A DNA stretch of 64,000 nucleotides, taken from positions 1-64,000 of the forward strand of contig NZ_QAOU01000008.1 of NCBI RefSeq assembly GCF_003050965.1, written 5' to 3'. This DNA is from Nitrosospira sp. Nsp2 (GTDB taxonomy: Bacteria > Pseudomonadota > Gammaproteobacteria > Burkholderiales > Nitrosomonadaceae). Position 1 is the first letter of the stretch, and every line of letters begins with the position of its first letter. The translations under genes and the position numbers were made by a program. A model generated the notes under the pieces. That model made no database searches, was not told the DNA's origin, and saw only the letters and a list, made by a program, of their open reading frames with translations. Positions 10,613-20,169 of this stretch are shown in pieces.

Positions 10613-11590
10613 TTATTCCATTCTTATTCTGGGGTCGACCAGCGTATAGGAAATATCCGTCAATATCAGCCCGACGATATACAACAGGGATCCAAGAAAA
10701 ACCATAGCCCGCACCACCGCAAAATCCTGTGAATTGATCGCATCGATGGTATAACTCCCCAAACCCGGGATGCCAAAAAAGGACTCGGCAATGAGACTGC
10801 CCAGAAAAAGCAAAGGGATCACGACCACCGTTCCAGTCAATATCGGTATGAGCGCATTTCTCAGCACGTGCCCAAACAGCACGATACGCTCTGATAAACC
10901 CTTGGCCCGCGCGGTGCGGACGTAATCCCTGCTCATTTCTTCAAGAAAGATCGTGCGGTACCAGCGAGTATTGGCTCCGGCGCCGCTAATCACGCCGATA
11001 ATCACGGGCAGTATGAGGAACTTCGCAGCGTCCATCCCGTAGCCGTAACCTGAAATAGGTACGAGATGCCATAGTTTGCTGATCAGGAATTGTCCGCCGA
11101 TAATGTAGAAGAGGCTGGAGATGGACATTAGCGCGACGCATAGTACCACACCCCAGAAATCCACATACGTCGCCCGAAAAAACACCATCGTCAGCGCAAA
11201 CACGATATAGACGCCCAGTCCCAGCAAGAATACCGGCAGCGCAATTGAAAGACTGGGTATCATCCGTTTTCTTATCTCATAGGCAATATCGCGCCCGTCG
11301 TCGGCCCGGCCAAAACGGAACGCAAACATGGATACCGACTTCTCAAAAAAAACCGTCCGGGTCAGTTTGGAGAAACCTTGCTCGGCATTATTGAACATCA
11401 ACGGCTTGTCGTATCCACGCTCCTGCTTCCACCGGACGATGGCCTCGGGCGTCACGCGCTTGATGCCAAGCTGCATCCGAGCCATATCGTCGGGCGTATT
11501 CACCACGAAAAACAAGGTGAAAGTAATCAGGTTAACGCCAATCAGAATTGGAATCGCGTAAAACAAACGCCGGACAATGTAGTTAAGCAT
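10613..11590 (-). CDS. yejB: Peptide ABC transporter permease (YejB-like)
   Basis: Inner-membrane permease pairing with the YejE-like subunit to form the translocation pore. The 325-residue protein begins MLNYIVRRLFYAIPILIGVN, the typical first helix of DppB/OppB/YejB permeases. A periplasmic region follows, then a block of membrane helices and the coupling motif RDYVRTARAKGLSERIVLFG. The C-terminal ISYTLVDPRIRME is the usual DPR ending of this permease class. Gaps of about 22 bases on either side indicate a single transcript with yejA and yejE. Confidence 0.93.
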   Translation of the reverse strand: MLNYIVRRLFYAIPILIGVNLITFTLFFVVNTPDDMARMQLGIKRVTPEAIVRWKQERGYDKPLMFNNAEQGFSKLTRTVFFEKSVSMFAFRFGRADDGRDIAYEIRKRMIPSLSIALPVFLLGLGVYIVFALTMVFFRATYVDFWGVVLCVALMSISSLFYIIGGQFLISKLWHLVPISGYGYGMDAAKFLILPVIIGVISGAGANTRWYRTIFLEEMSRDYVRTARAKGLSERIVLFGHVLRNALIPILTGTVVVIPLLFLGSLIAESFFGIPGLGSYTIDAINSQDFAVVRAMVFLGSLLYIVGLILTDISYTLVDPRIRME

Positions 11591-11613
11591 CTAATCTTGA
11601 TTTTAGGCGGTGC

Positions 11614-13878
11614 TCAAGCGGGCTTGATGTCGCGGCTGGTTATTCCCGCGCTCCGTTCCCTGTGGCGATAAACCATTACCGCGGGGATCAGGCTGGCCAA
11701 AAGCAGTATTGCTACCAGCACAACCGGCCACAGCACTGGTTCATTCCATTCTCGCCGTTTCTCGGCTCTCAAGCTGCCATCTATGCGGAAGTATTTAATA
11801 TTGTTGTGTGACAGTCTGTTCGGCTTAACATTCTCGTACCACGCGTGATATAACCCGTACTCCTTGGGGTGATAACCCCATAGCCAAGGCGCATCGCGAC
11901 GCAGGATGCTCACCATGCGGTCAATGATGCGTTGGCGTTCCGGGCCGTTCTCCATATTCTTCATCTGCTCGAACAATCGGTTGTATTCGGAATTAGAGTA
12001 ATTTGAGGCGTTTTCGCCCTCGCTCCCCGCCTTTCGCTGCGGACCGTGCAGAAGGAACAGGAAATTCTCCGCGTCCGGGTAGTCCGCATTCCATCCCCAC
12101 TCGAAAATTTGCGCATTGCCCTTGCGTATCTTGTCCTGGAAACGGTTGTAGTCTGTACTTCGGACCACGAGCTGGATATTGAGTTTCTGAAATTGTTTCC
12201 GCATCCAGTCGAGACTTGATTTATCCTCGGCGCTACGGGCGGTAACGTCAAAGTACAGTACCAGCGGCGCTCCCGTCCGGGCATCCCTGCCGTTCGGATA
12301 GCCCGCCTCAGCCAGAAGCGCTTTTGCAGCTTCGATCGGTTTGCGCCGGGCACGTCCATTGACCCAATCGTACACTACTGGGTTCACACCCTCCTTGCCC
12401 TCGCGATGGCCTGCGATACCCGGCGGGATCGGCCCTTGCGCCGGAATGCCACGGCCGTTGGCAAATATCGAAACGTACTCTTCGTAATCAACTGCAATCG
12501 AGATCGCCTGCCGCAGCTTTCTTGCCGCCTCCTGTCCCTGCTTACCTACACCGCCTACTACCGGGTCTAACATATTAAAACCCATATAATTGGTGGACGC
12601 TGCCACAGCGGTTTCCAGCCTGATGCCCTGCTGCTTCATCGCTTCCGTCACTGTGGCTTCTCCCTGCCCCGTCAGTTGTACTGCCTGATCGAAACTGTCG
12701 GAACCAATGGCGGAAGCGTCATAGTATCCCTGGAGGAACTTGTTCCAGCGCGGAATGCTTTCCTTGTCACGGCTGTATATGACTTTCTCAATGAATGGCA
12801 ACGGCTTGCCGGCATCCTTCAGCAAGCCCTCGTCTACGTCCTCGGGTGGGCCTTCCGTCGGATAGGCTTCGCCGTGAAAATTCGGGTTTTTCTCAAGTAT
12901 CATTACGCGGTTTGGATCGTTTTCGGTCAACATATAGGGACCAGTACCCACGGGGTACCAGTCCAGTGTGATGTTTTTTTCCGCCATTCCGCGTTGACCG
13001 TAAAAACGCTCCGCCTCCCACGGGATGGGCGCAAAAAAAGGCATTGCCAGCCAGTACAGGAACTGCGGGTATTTCCCCTTGATCTTGATGCGATAAGTAT
13101 GCGTATCCACAACCTGGGCGCCCTCGAGAGGGAAACTGTGGAGGTCCAGATAGGTGTCCGCGCCTTTTTGGTTGAACTGCGCCTGGGCCGTTACAGTCTC
13201 CAGCGTTGCTGAATATTCCTTAAGTCCGACGATATAGTCCGACATCAAACCCAATATCGGTGAATGCAGCTTCGGATGCGCCAACCGCTTAACCTGGAAA
13301 ACGTAGTCATGAGCCGTGAGTTCCCGCGAGCCGCTAAGGGGAAAGTCACTCAGCTTGTAAATGCCCGCAAGATCCTTTGCTGACAGGGAATGATAGAGAA
13401 GTTCACCGCCCTCGTTTCTGGCAAATGCGGGGTGAGGTTGGTAACGAATTCCGGGCTTGATCGAAATTTCATAAACCGTATAGGCGATCTGCGCTGCATT
13501 GGCGTCATCCGCCAGCCGCTCCCCGCTCTGGCCGAAATATTGTACCACCGGCATTTTTGCTGCTGCCGATGGGATCAGTTCATAAGGACGCTTCAGATAA
13601 TGGTATTGCAGCGGCGGCTCGTAGATCTGAGCCGTAAACAGAATTTCGTTTGAGCTATAGGACTGCACCGGGTCCAGGTGCTTGGGGCGTTCCGCAAAGG
13701 CGCTATAAAGTATATTTTTGTCTGCATCCGCGGCAGGGTAGGGGCTATTCCAGGGGTTGCCGCTGCACGCGCTAACCAGAATCACGGGCAGTACCGGAAC
13801 ATATTTCAGGGCCGCCTTAATAACGCGCCCGAGACGTGAGCCGCGGGAAAAACCAGATGGCGTGGCCGATGAGCGCAT
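11614..13878 (-). CDS. yejA: Peptide-binding lipoprotein (YejA-like, SBP family 5) with C-terminal membrane helix
   Basis: Extracytoplasmic binding component of the peptide ABC transporter. I place the start at 13878, giving 754 residues, because the next residues form a lipoprotein signal (basic stretch, then VPVLPVILVSACSG, with the lipobox cysteine near residue 36). The frame stays open 270 bases further upstream, but that part does not look like a signal peptide. SBP_bac_5 features follow: VGTGPYMLTENDP, RKLRQAISIAVDYEEY and the tail RRDAPWLWGYHPKEYGLYH. Unusually, a hydrophobic helix (VLWPVVLVAILLLASLIP) and the basic MVYRHRERSAG lie near the C-terminus, suggesting a second membrane anchor. 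First gene of yejABEF-prfC. Confidence 0.9.
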   Translation of the reverse strand: MRSSATPSGFSRGSRLGRVIKAALKYVPVLPVILVSACSGNPWNSPYPAADADKNILYSAFAERPKHLDPVQSYSSNEILFTAQIYEPPLQYHYLKRPYELIPSAAAKMPVVQYFGQSGERLADDANAAQIAYTVYEISIKPGIRYQPHPAFARNEGGELLYHSLSAKDLAGIYKLSDFPLSGSRELTAHDYVFQVKRLAHPKLHSPILGLMSDYIVGLKEYSATLETVTAQAQFNQKGADTYLDLHSFPLEGAQVVDTHTYRIKIKGKYPQFLYWLAMPFFAPIPWEAERFYGQRGMAEKNITLDWYPVGTGPYMLTENDPNRVMILEKNPNFHGEAYPTEGPPEDVDEGLLKDAGKPLPFIEKVIYSRDKESIPRWNKFLQGYYDASAIGSDSFDQAVQLTGQGEATVTEAMKQQGIRLETAVAASTNYMGFNMLDPVVGGVGKQGQEAARKLRQAISIAVDYEEYVSIFANGRGIPAQGPIPPGIAGHREGKEGVNPVVYDWVNGRARRKPIEAAKALLAEAGYPNGRDARTGAPLVLYFDVTARSAEDKSSLDWMRKQFQKLNIQLVVRSTDYNRFQDKIRKGNAQIFEWGWNADYPDAENFLFLLHGPQRKAGSEGENASNYSNSEYNRLFEQMKNMENGPERQRIIDRMVSILRRDAPWLWGYHPKEYGLYHAWYENVKPNRLSHNNIKYFRIDGSLRAEKRREWNEPVLWPVVLVAILLLASLIPAVMVYRHRERSAGITSRDIKPA

Positions 13879-14277
13879 CGGGAAAAGTCTGCAACTCGGC
13901 AGGCTTCGAAATTGTTCCGCTCGGCGGTAACGCTCTGTAGTACCGGAGTCGCCACCGGACGCTGGACATTGGGATGCCCATGCGAGGATCTTTTTAGTCA
14001 AATATCTGGAAATCAGGTTACGCGAAACTGACCCGCTCCGCCCGCGCGCGCCTCGGCTTCGACACGTTCCGTTTCGCCACGCTGCCGCCGCGCCTGCGCA
14101 TTGCGCAACCGTGGATTTACTAGGGGGATCCGCTAAAGCTGCCTTCATTGATGCAAGTGTAGCGTATAACCGACATGGAGACTGAGCACCGGCCAGCTAA
14201 AATTCGATGATTCCACAAGCGCCAATAACTTGACGCTATAATCCCCCCGATCGTTCAATACATTGCAAGGATATAAC
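13879..14277. other. Divergent intergenic region between yejA-like gene and fabI
   Basis: About 400 bases separating two divergently transcribed genes, which must hold both promoters. A TATAAT box at about 14238-14243 could serve fabI, though no good -35 stands at the right distance. A GC-rich stretch (about 14030-14123) reads on the plus strand like the end of a protein and may be a gene remnant; it is listed separately. I see no intact gene. Confidence 0.5.
13998..14123 (+). pseudogene. Possible 3' remnant of a vanished gene
   Basis: A plus-strand open frame with no start codon near its beginning runs from just after a TAG at 13995-13997 to a TAG at 14121-14123. Its translation ends in ARLGFDTFRFATLPPRLRI plus AQPWIY, which has natural-looking composition rather than that of random antisense. 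It has no ribosome binding site and cannot be assigned to a family. It could be the tail of a deleted gene or transposase, or simply a chance frame in GC-rich DNA opposite the upstream extension of the yejA frame. Confidence 0.25.
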
Positions 14278-15072
14278 ATGACACTGCTCGCCGATAAGCG
14301 GATCCTCATCGCCGGATTGCTCAGTAATCGCTCCATTGCTTATGGAATTGCGAAGGCGATGCATCGCGAAGGCGCGAAATTGGCCTTCACTTATCAGGGA
14401 GAGGGAATCCGCGAACGCGTTGCTAAACTCATCACCGAGTTTGATAGCGATTTGCTATTTCCTTGCGATGTTTCAAATGATGAGGACATTGCGAAGTGTT
14501 TCGACAGCCTGGGACAACACTGGGATGGCCTTGACGGCATCGTTCACTCCATCGCTTTTGCGCCACGGGAGGCTTTGAGCGGAGACTATCTGGAAAGTGT
14601 CAATCGGGAAGCTTTTCGCATCGCGCACGATGTAAGCTCCTATAGCTTCGCAGCTTTGGCAAAAGCCGGCCTGCCGCTGATGCAGGGGCGCAATGGTGCC
14701 CTTCTCACGCTTACCTACCTGGGCTCGGCTCGCGTTATGCCGAGTTACAACGTCATGGGACTGGCTAAGGCAAGTCTTGAGGCAAACGTGCGCTTCATGG
14801 CATCCAGCCTTGGGCCCAAGGGGATACGGGTCAATGCCATTTCCGCTGGTCCAATCAAAACCCTGGCCGCAGCCGGAATCAGCAACTTCGGAAAATTGTT
14901 GAGCTATACCGAAAAAGTCGCCCCGTTACGTCGAAATGTTTCGATCATGGAGGTAGGCAACACGGCCGCCTTTTTGTGCAGCGACCTCGCGAGCGGCATC
15001 ACCGGAGAAATTACCCATGTGGACGCGGGGTTCAACACGATAGCGTTTGACGTCATCGACTCCTGCCCTTAG
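14278..15072 (+). CDS. fabI: Enoyl-[acyl-carrier-protein] reductase (NADH), FabI
   Basis: Catalyses the final reduction in each cycle of type II fatty acid synthesis, converting trans-2-enoyl-ACP to acyl-ACP with NADH. The 264-residue protein begins [20 protein letters not shown], the atypical SDR cofactor loop of FabI. The catalytic Tyr and Lys appear in [11 protein letters not shown], with the FabI-type six-residue spacing, and the substrate loop [14 protein letters not shown] follows. The start at 14278 is favoured by an AAGGATATAAC Shine-Dalgarno region directly before the ATG; the frame is open 15 bases further upstream. It converges on ppiD, the two stops being 15 bases apart. Confidence 0.97.
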   Translation: MTLLADKRILIAGLLSNRSIAYGIAKAMHREGAKLAFTYQGEGIRERVAKLITEFDSDLLFPCDVSNDEDIAKCFDSLGQHWDGLDGIVHSIAFAPREALSGDYLESVNREAFRIAHDVSSYSFAALAKAGLPLMQGRNGALLTLTYLGSARVMPSYNVMGLAKASLEANVRFMASSLGPKGIRVNAISAGPIKTLAAAGISNFGKLLSYTEKVAPLRRNVSIMEVGNTAAFLCSDLASGITGEITHVDAGFNTIAFDVIDSCP

Positions 15073-15087
15073 TGGATAAATGCCTTT

Positions 15088-16965
15088 CTAGTTAACGCTC
15101 CTGACCGAAACGTCATAACGCGTCCTAACACCCGCTAAATAGGATGTCAGTTCCTCCTGGGTAAGCAACTGCTGCAGTTGTTTCGCAAAAGCTCTGCGTG
15201 TAGCCACGTCTGGCACCTCTGGCTGAACGACACGACTGACCCGAATCAAAGTGAAACCGCCTTTAGGATTCTCCACCCCCGTATAAGATGGCAATGCCGC
15301 GGTATCAGTCTTGAATGCGGCGCGCAGCGTATCGTTATCGAGACCCTGCGGATCCTTTCGCGAGACCCGCTGAGCTGCGCTCCAGGTAATGTCGGTTCGC
15401 TTTCCCGCATGTAACTGCGCAAGCTTTTCCTTGCCCTCCTTAGTCGCCAGCGCTCGCGCTTCCTGCTGCGCTACCACCGCAGAAATTTTATCCTTCAACT
15501 CCGCAATAGAGGGCATCCGGGCTGGTCTATGGTCAAGGACCCTCGCCGCAACCAGGGTGTTGGGCGCGACCTCGACCGCTTCCGTGTTGCGCTTGTTCTT
15601 TAGTGCATCCTCCGCGAATATCGCCTGCAGCAGTCTCGCGTTGGTCAAGTATGGTGGCTGGCCCGAGTCTCTGCCTATCCAGTCACTTCGCTGAACAGGT
15701 AAGTTAAATTTTTCCACGGCGGGCTGAAGGCTATCGCTCTGCTCATAAACTAAATTGCTGAAGCCATCCGCTACTTCGCCGAAAAGCTTGCCGGCTTTCT
15801 CGTTTTTGATTTGCTGCTCAACCTGACCTTTTACCTCGTTAAAATCAACCGCCTTCGCACCTTTGATCGCCGTGAGTTTAATGATGTGAAAACCAAAGTC
15901 TGTCTCGACGATATTACTGATGTCATCCGGCTTCATCTGGAAAACAACGTCCTCAAAAGCCTTGACCATCATATTGCGTCCAAAATAGCCAAGATCCCCG
16001 CCATTGGCTGCCGAGCCCGGGTCTTGGGAATTCTGCTTGGCAAGCTCGGCAAAATTTTGCGGGGCTTTCCTCGCCTGGATGAGTAATTGCTCGGCTTTGG
16101 CCCGCGCTGCCTGCCGCTCGGCGTCGGAGGCGGATGCCGGAGCGCTTAGCAGGATGTGGCTGGCGCGTCGTTCTTCCGTCTGGCCGAATTCACTCCTGTG
16201 CTCGTCAAAATATTTCATCGCCTCTTCTGTACTCACGGGCGATTGTTCAGCTAATTTTTCCAGCGAAAGCACCACGTATTCAACTTGTACTTGTTCCGGC
16301 AGCTGGAACTCAGCCTGGTGGGAGTCGTAATAAGCCTTGATGGCCGCATCGTCGGGTTTGACACGCCCCAGGAACTCGGCCGGTAGTATTTGAACAAGGC
16401 TGATTTCGCGCTGTTCTTCGCTCAGCCTTAGCAATTTTTCCGCTACTGTGTCTGAAACGAAGCCATTTTCGCCATAAGGCGCAATCAGTTGCTGGCGCAT
16501 GAGTTCCTGCCGCACCCGGGCTTCAAATGTTCGCGGAGTCATACCCTGGCCCCGCAGCAACTCTTCGTAGCGCTGCTTCGAAAACTTGCCATCTTCCTGA
16601 AAAGCGGAAATGTTTTGTATCATCTCCACCAATTGCGGGTCGAGTACGGCTAAGCCTGCGCTGGATGCCTCATGCTTTAACAAGCGTTGCTGAATCAGCC
16701 CCTCAAGGACCGCGGTTCGCACTTCGGGCCTGTCCAGCATGGTATCGTTAAAATTCTCTCCCATCGTTGCTCGCATGCTTTCCTGCTGATTGCGCATCGC
16801 CTGGTCGAATTCCTGGCGCTGGATTTTCTCTCCTGCGGCCATGGCGATGAAATCTTCGCCCTCATTGCTCTGATACGACTCGAGGCCCCAGAACAGGAAC
16901 GGCAGCACGGCAAGACCCATGATGATCTGGACGATTCGTCTTTTTCTATGGACAAAATCAAACAT
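15088..16965 (-). CDS. ppiD: Periplasmic folding chaperone / peptidyl-prolyl isomerase PpiD
   Basis: Membrane-anchored periplasmic chaperone with a parvulin domain, active near the SecYEG exit. I place the start at 16965 (625 residues): MFDFVHRKRR is followed by a single membrane anchor IVQIIMGLAVLPFLFWGLES. The frame is open 54 bases further upstream, but that extension would begin at the tRNA terminator and is unlikely. A SurA_N-like domain covers about residues 30-240. The parvulin domain follows (RASHILLSAP, GGDLGYFGRNMMVKAFED, ETDFGFHIIKLT), then a C-terminal parvulin-like region. It lies downstream of lon-hupB-tRNAs, the standard order in proteobacteria, behind a terminator. Confidence 0.93.
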   Translation of the reverse strand: MFDFVHRKRRIVQIIMGLAVLPFLFWGLESYQSNEGEDFIAMAAGEKIQRQEFDQAMRNQQESMRATMGENFNDTMLDRPEVRTAVLEGLIQQRLLKHEASSAGLAVLDPQLVEMIQNISAFQEDGKFSKQRYEELLRGQGMTPRTFEARVRQELMRQQLIAPYGENGFVSDTVAEKLLRLSEEQREISLVQILPAEFLGRVKPDDAAIKAYYDSHQAEFQLPEQVQVEYVVLSLEKLAEQSPVSTEEAMKYFDEHRSEFGQTEERRASHILLSAPASASDAERQAARAKAEQLLIQARKAPQNFAELAKQNSQDPGSAANGGDLGYFGRNMMVKAFEDVVFQMKPDDISNIVETDFGFHIIKLTAIKGAKAVDFNEVKGQVEQQIKNEKAGKLFGEVADGFSNLVYEQSDSLQPAVEKFNLPVQRSDWIGRDSGQPPYLTNARLLQAIFAEDALKNKRNTEAVEVAPNTLVAARVLDHRPARMPSIAELKDKISAVVAQQEARALATKEGKEKLAQLHAGKRTDITWSAAQRVSRKDPQGLDNDTLRAAFKTDTAALPSYTGVENPKGGFTLIRVSRVVQPEVPDVATRRAFAKQLQQLLTQEELTSYLAGVRTRYDVSVRSVN

Positions 16966-16983
16966 TAATCGAGAAAAATGAAC

Positions 16984-17007
16984 AAAAAAGGCGAACTTGC
17001 GTTCGCC
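16984..17007 (-). terminator. Rho-independent terminator after tRNA-Val/tRNA-Asp
   Basis: Read on the minus strand, the perfect 7-base stem GGCGAAC/GTTCGCC with loop GCAA is followed by six T residues. It stands 17 bases beyond the tRNA-Asp CCA end and 19 bases before the ppiD start. It should end the tRNA transcript, so ppiD needs its own promoter or readthrough. Confidence 0.9.
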
Positions 17008-17024
17008 CTGGTTTAACACAAAGC

Positions 17025-17101
17025 TGGCGGAGTGGACGGGACTCGAACCCGCGACCCCCGGCGTGACAGGCCGGTATTCTAACCAACTGAACTACCACTC
17101 C
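17025..17101 (-). tRNA. tRNA-Asp (GTC anticodon)
   Basis: A 77-base cloverleaf including the encoded CCA. The acceptor stem begins GGAGTGG and pairs with CCACTCC before GCCA. The anticodon arm reads CCTGTCACGCCGG region with GTC in the loop, and the T arm contains GGTTCGAGTCC. It lies 20 bases after tRNA-Val and just before a strong terminator, so the two tRNAs are probably one transcript. Confidence 0.97.
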
Positions 17102-17121
17102 AACAATCTAATAATTTTCGC

Positions 17122-17197
17122 TGGTGGGTGCTGACGGGGTCGAACCGCCGACATTCGCCTTGTAAGGGCGACGCTCTACCAACTGAGCTAAGCACCC
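17122..17197 (-). tRNA. tRNA-Val (TAC anticodon)
   Basis: A 76-base cloverleaf with encoded CCA. The acceptor stem GGGTGCT pairs with AGCACCC. The D arm contains AGCTCAGTTGGTAGAGC, the anticodon loop CTTACAA carries TAC, and the T arm contains GGTTCGACCC. It lies 14 bases after hupB in the usual hupB-tRNA-Val-tRNA-Asp order. Confidence 0.97.
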
Positions 17198-17211
17198 CGG
17201 CTAAAAGACTT

Positions 17212-17484
17212 CTAGTTTACTGCATCCTTGAGCGCCTTGCCAGCGCTGAATTTCGGGACTTTCGCAGCCTTGATCTTGATCGCTGCGCCCGTCCGGGGAT
17301 TACGGCCCGTACGAGCCGCACGCTTGCCCACCCTGAAGGTTCCAAAGCCGACGAGGGTTACACTCTCGCCTTTCTTGAGAGCGGCTTTAATAGCGGATAA
17401 TGCGCCGTCCAACGCTTGTCCCGCAGAGGCTTTGGAAATATCGGAAGACTTGGCGATGGCATCGATGAGTTCGGCTTTGTTCAC
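17212..17484 (-). CDS. hupB: DNA-binding protein HU-beta
   Basis: Small basic nucleoid protein that bends DNA as a dimer. The 90 residues are full length for the HU/IHF family. [19 protein letters not shown] begins the dimerising helices, and the conserved arm signature [20 protein letters not shown] appears near residues 46-65. The start codon is GTG, supported by an AAAGGGGAACC Shine-Dalgarno region directly upstream. It lies 159 bases downstream of lon and just before tRNA-Val, the usual arrangement. Confidence 0.97.
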   Translation of the reverse strand: MNKAELIDAIAKSSDISKASAGQALDGALSAIKAALKKGESVTLVGFGTFRVGKRAARTGRNPRTGAAIKIKAAKVPKFSAGKALKDAVN

Positions 17485-17643
17485 GTGGTTCCCCTTTCGT
17501 TATTGTTAAAATACTTTTGACCCTGCAATCGGTTTATATCAAGCCGCTTGGGCTTGGTCAAGATTATTCAGGATAAAAACGGGCTCAACGGCGACACCTG
17601 GAGTTTAACCCAGCCCGCCGTCGAACCCGAACACATTTTTTTC

Positions 17644-20055
17644 CTAGTGCTTAATCACCGTGCTGGTCACATCCCCCTCAACCGCAACAGGTGCAGGAAC
17701 AGCCGAGGCGGACGCGGGGAGCGGCTCCGGCTTCCGTTCCAGGGCGAAATCGAGTACCTGATCGATCCATTTTACCGGGTGGATATCCAGCCGGTTTTTA
17801 ATGTTCTCGGGGATTTCGGTCAAATCCTTGACGTTGTCCTCGGGGATCAGTACGGATTTGATACCTCCACGGTGAGCCGCCAACAGTTTTTCCTTGAGTC
17901 CTCCAATAGGCAAAACCTCACCTCGCAAAGTGATTTCCCCTGTCATCGCCACCGTCGCTCGAGCAGCAATGCCTGTCAGCGCCGACACCATGGCTATACA
18001 AATGCCGATTCCGGCGCTCGGACCATCCTTCGGGGTCGCCCCCTCCGGCAAGTGGATATGAATATCGCTCTTCTGGTAAAAATCCTCGGAAATACCCAGT
18101 GTCCTCGAACGGCTGCGCACAACGGACAGCGCGGCCTGGATTGACTCCTGCATCACCTCGCCCAATTTTCCTGTGGTAATCGTTTTTCCCTTCCCAGGCA
18201 GCACGACTGCCTCAATGGTCAGCAGCTCCCCTCCCACTTCCGTCCACGCCAGACCGGTAACGTGTCCCACCTGATTTTTCTCTTCAGCCACCCCATAGGT
18301 GTAGCGCCGTACGCCAAGATACTTATCGAGATTGCGACCGGTGACCGTGACCTTTTTCTGACCGCTTTTCAAAAGTAGCGCCTTAACCACTTTTCGGCAT
18401 ATTTTGGAGATTTCCCGTTCCATGGCACGAACCCCGGCCTCACGCGTGTAATAGCGGGTGATATCTCGTAATGCCGATTCCGATACCGCCAGTTCCTGCT
18501 CCTTCAATCCATGATTTTTCATTTGCTTGGGCAGCAGGTAGCGCATGGCGATGTTGAGCTTCTCATCCTCCGTATATCCCGAGAGCCTAATCACCTCCAT
18601 CCGGTCCAGCAGGGCTGGGGGTATGTTAAGCGTGTTCGCCGTTGCCACAAACATGACATCCGACAAATCATACTCAACCTCAACATAATGATCCACGAAT
18701 GAATTGTTCTGTTCCGGATCCAGCACTTCCAGGAGCGCCGAGGAAGGATCCCCGCGAAAATCCATGCCCATCTTGTCGACTTCATCAAGCAGGAACAAGG
18801 GATTCTTGACACCCACCTTGGTCATGTTCTGCAAGATCTTGCCTGGCATGGATCCGATATAGGTCCGCCGATGACCGCGTATTTCGGCCTCATCCCGAAC
18901 GCCTCCCAGGGACATGCGCACAAACTTCCGATTGGTGGCTCGGGCAATGGACTGGCCGAGCGATGTCTTACCCACTCCCGGCGGGCCCACAAGGCAGAGA
19001 ATGGGCGCTTTCAACTTATCCACACGCTGCTGCACCGCCAGGTACTCGACAATGCGCTCCTTGACTTTTTCAAGACCATAATGGTCTTGTTCCAGCACGA
19101 CTTCTGCGGCAGAAAGATTTTTACTGATTTTGCTTTTTTTCTTCCATGGCAACGCCACCAGTGCGTCAATATAATTGCGCACGACGGTGGCTTCTGCAGA
19201 CATGGGAGACATCAGGCGCAGTTTTTTCAGTTCGGCTTCAGCCTTGGCGCGCGCATCCTTCGGCATCTGAGCGGACTTGATTTTCTTATCGACCTCTTCG
19301 AGATCAGCGCCATCTTCGCCTTCACCCAGTTCTTTCTGGATGGCTTTTACCTGTTCGTTGAGATAGTAGTCGCGCTGACTTTTCTCCATCTGGCGCTTCA
19401 CCCTGCCCCGGATGCGTTTTTCGACTTGAAGAATATCAAGTTCGGTCTCAAGCAACCCCAACAGATGCTCGAGCCGTTTCGGCACATCAAAAATTTCCAG
19501 CACCTCCTGCTTCTGCTCGAGTTTCAGCGGCAAATGCGCGGCGATCGTGTCAGCCAAACGTCCCGCTTCATCGATGCCGCTTAATGAGGTCAGAATCTCG
19601 GGTGGTATTTTTTTGTTGAGCTTTACATACTGGTCGAATTGCGCGAGCAATGCTCGACGCATTGCTTCAACCTCATGGTTGTCCACCGCATCCGGCGGGA
19701 GTAGCGAAGCCTGGCCAGTGAAATAATTGCCGTCATCGACGACCTTTATAATGCGGGCACGACGCCCGCCTTCAACCAGCACCTTGACGGTACCGTCCGG
19801 CAATTTGAGCATCTGGAGCAGATTGGCGACGCTGCATACGCTGTAGAGATCGTCCGGCGCAGGCTCGTCCTTGGCCGCGAATTTCTGCGCCACGAGCAGT
19901 ATACTCTTGCCCGACTCCATGGCGACTTCCAGCGCCTTTATCGACTTTGGCCGTCCGACAAAAAGGGGGATCACCATGTGCGGAAAGACAACGACATCCC
20001 GCAATGGCAATAGCGGCAACGAAATTTGACTAGGATCAATGATTGAAGAGGACAT
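17644..20055 (-). CDS. lon: ATP-dependent protease La
   Basis: Cytosolic AAA+ serine protease that degrades misfolded and regulatory proteins. The N-terminal Lon domain begins LPLLPLRDVVVFPHMVIPL. The AAA module carries Walker A GPPGVGKTSLGQ near residue 357. The protease domain has the catalytic Ser in PKDGPSAGIGI at about residue 679 and Lys in GGLKEKLLAA at about residue 722, matching E. coli numbering closely. I prefer the ATG at 20055 (803 residues); a GTG 12 bases upstream is in frame. It follows clpX on the same strand. Confidence 0.97.
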   Translation of the reverse strand: MSSSIIDPSQISLPLLPLRDVVVFPHMVIPLFVGRPKSIKALEVAMESGKSILLVAQKFAAKDEPAPDDLYSVCSVANLLQMLKLPDGTVKVLVEGGRRARIIKVVDDGNYFTGQASLLPPDAVDNHEVEAMRRALLAQFDQYVKLNKKIPPEILTSLSGIDEAGRLADTIAAHLPLKLEQKQEVLEIFDVPKRLEHLLGLLETELDILQVEKRIRGRVKRQMEKSQRDYYLNEQVKAIQKELGEGEDGADLEEVDKKIKSAQMPKDARAKAEAELKKLRLMSPMSAEATVVRNYIDALVALPWKKKSKISKNLSAAEVVLEQDHYGLEKVKERIVEYLAVQQRVDKLKAPILCLVGPPGVGKTSLGQSIARATNRKFVRMSLGGVRDEAEIRGHRRTYIGSMPGKILQNMTKVGVKNPLFLLDEVDKMGMDFRGDPSSALLEVLDPEQNNSFVDHYVEVEYDLSDVMFVATANTLNIPPALLDRMEVIRLSGYTEDEKLNIAMRYLLPKQMKNHGLKEQELAVSESALRDITRYYTREAGVRAMEREISKICRKVVKALLLKSGQKKVTVTGRNLDKYLGVRRYTYGVAEEKNQVGHVTGLAWTEVGGELLTIEAVVLPGKGKTITTGKLGEVMQESIQAALSVVRSRSRTLGISEDFYQKSDIHIHLPEGATPKDGPSAGIGICIAMVSALTGIAARATVAMTGEITLRGEVLPIGGLKEKLLAAHRGGIKSVLIPEDNVKDLTEIPENIKNRLDIHPVKWIDQVLDFALERKPEPLPASASAVPAPVAVEGDVTSTVIKH

Positions 20056-20169
20056 ATCGGCTCGCACCTATGAGAACAAACAGAGTTAAGAGGTTATGGG
20101 GGCACCGCGGTAAAATTCAAGACACGGGCCCAACCAAGCCGGGCAAATAATGAACGTGAGCTACGCCGG

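Noticed and set aside
13879-14148. Longer N-terminus for the YejA-like protein
   Set aside because: The 90 additional residues are Arg/Ser/Gly-rich and would bury the lipoprotein signal in the interior of the protein.
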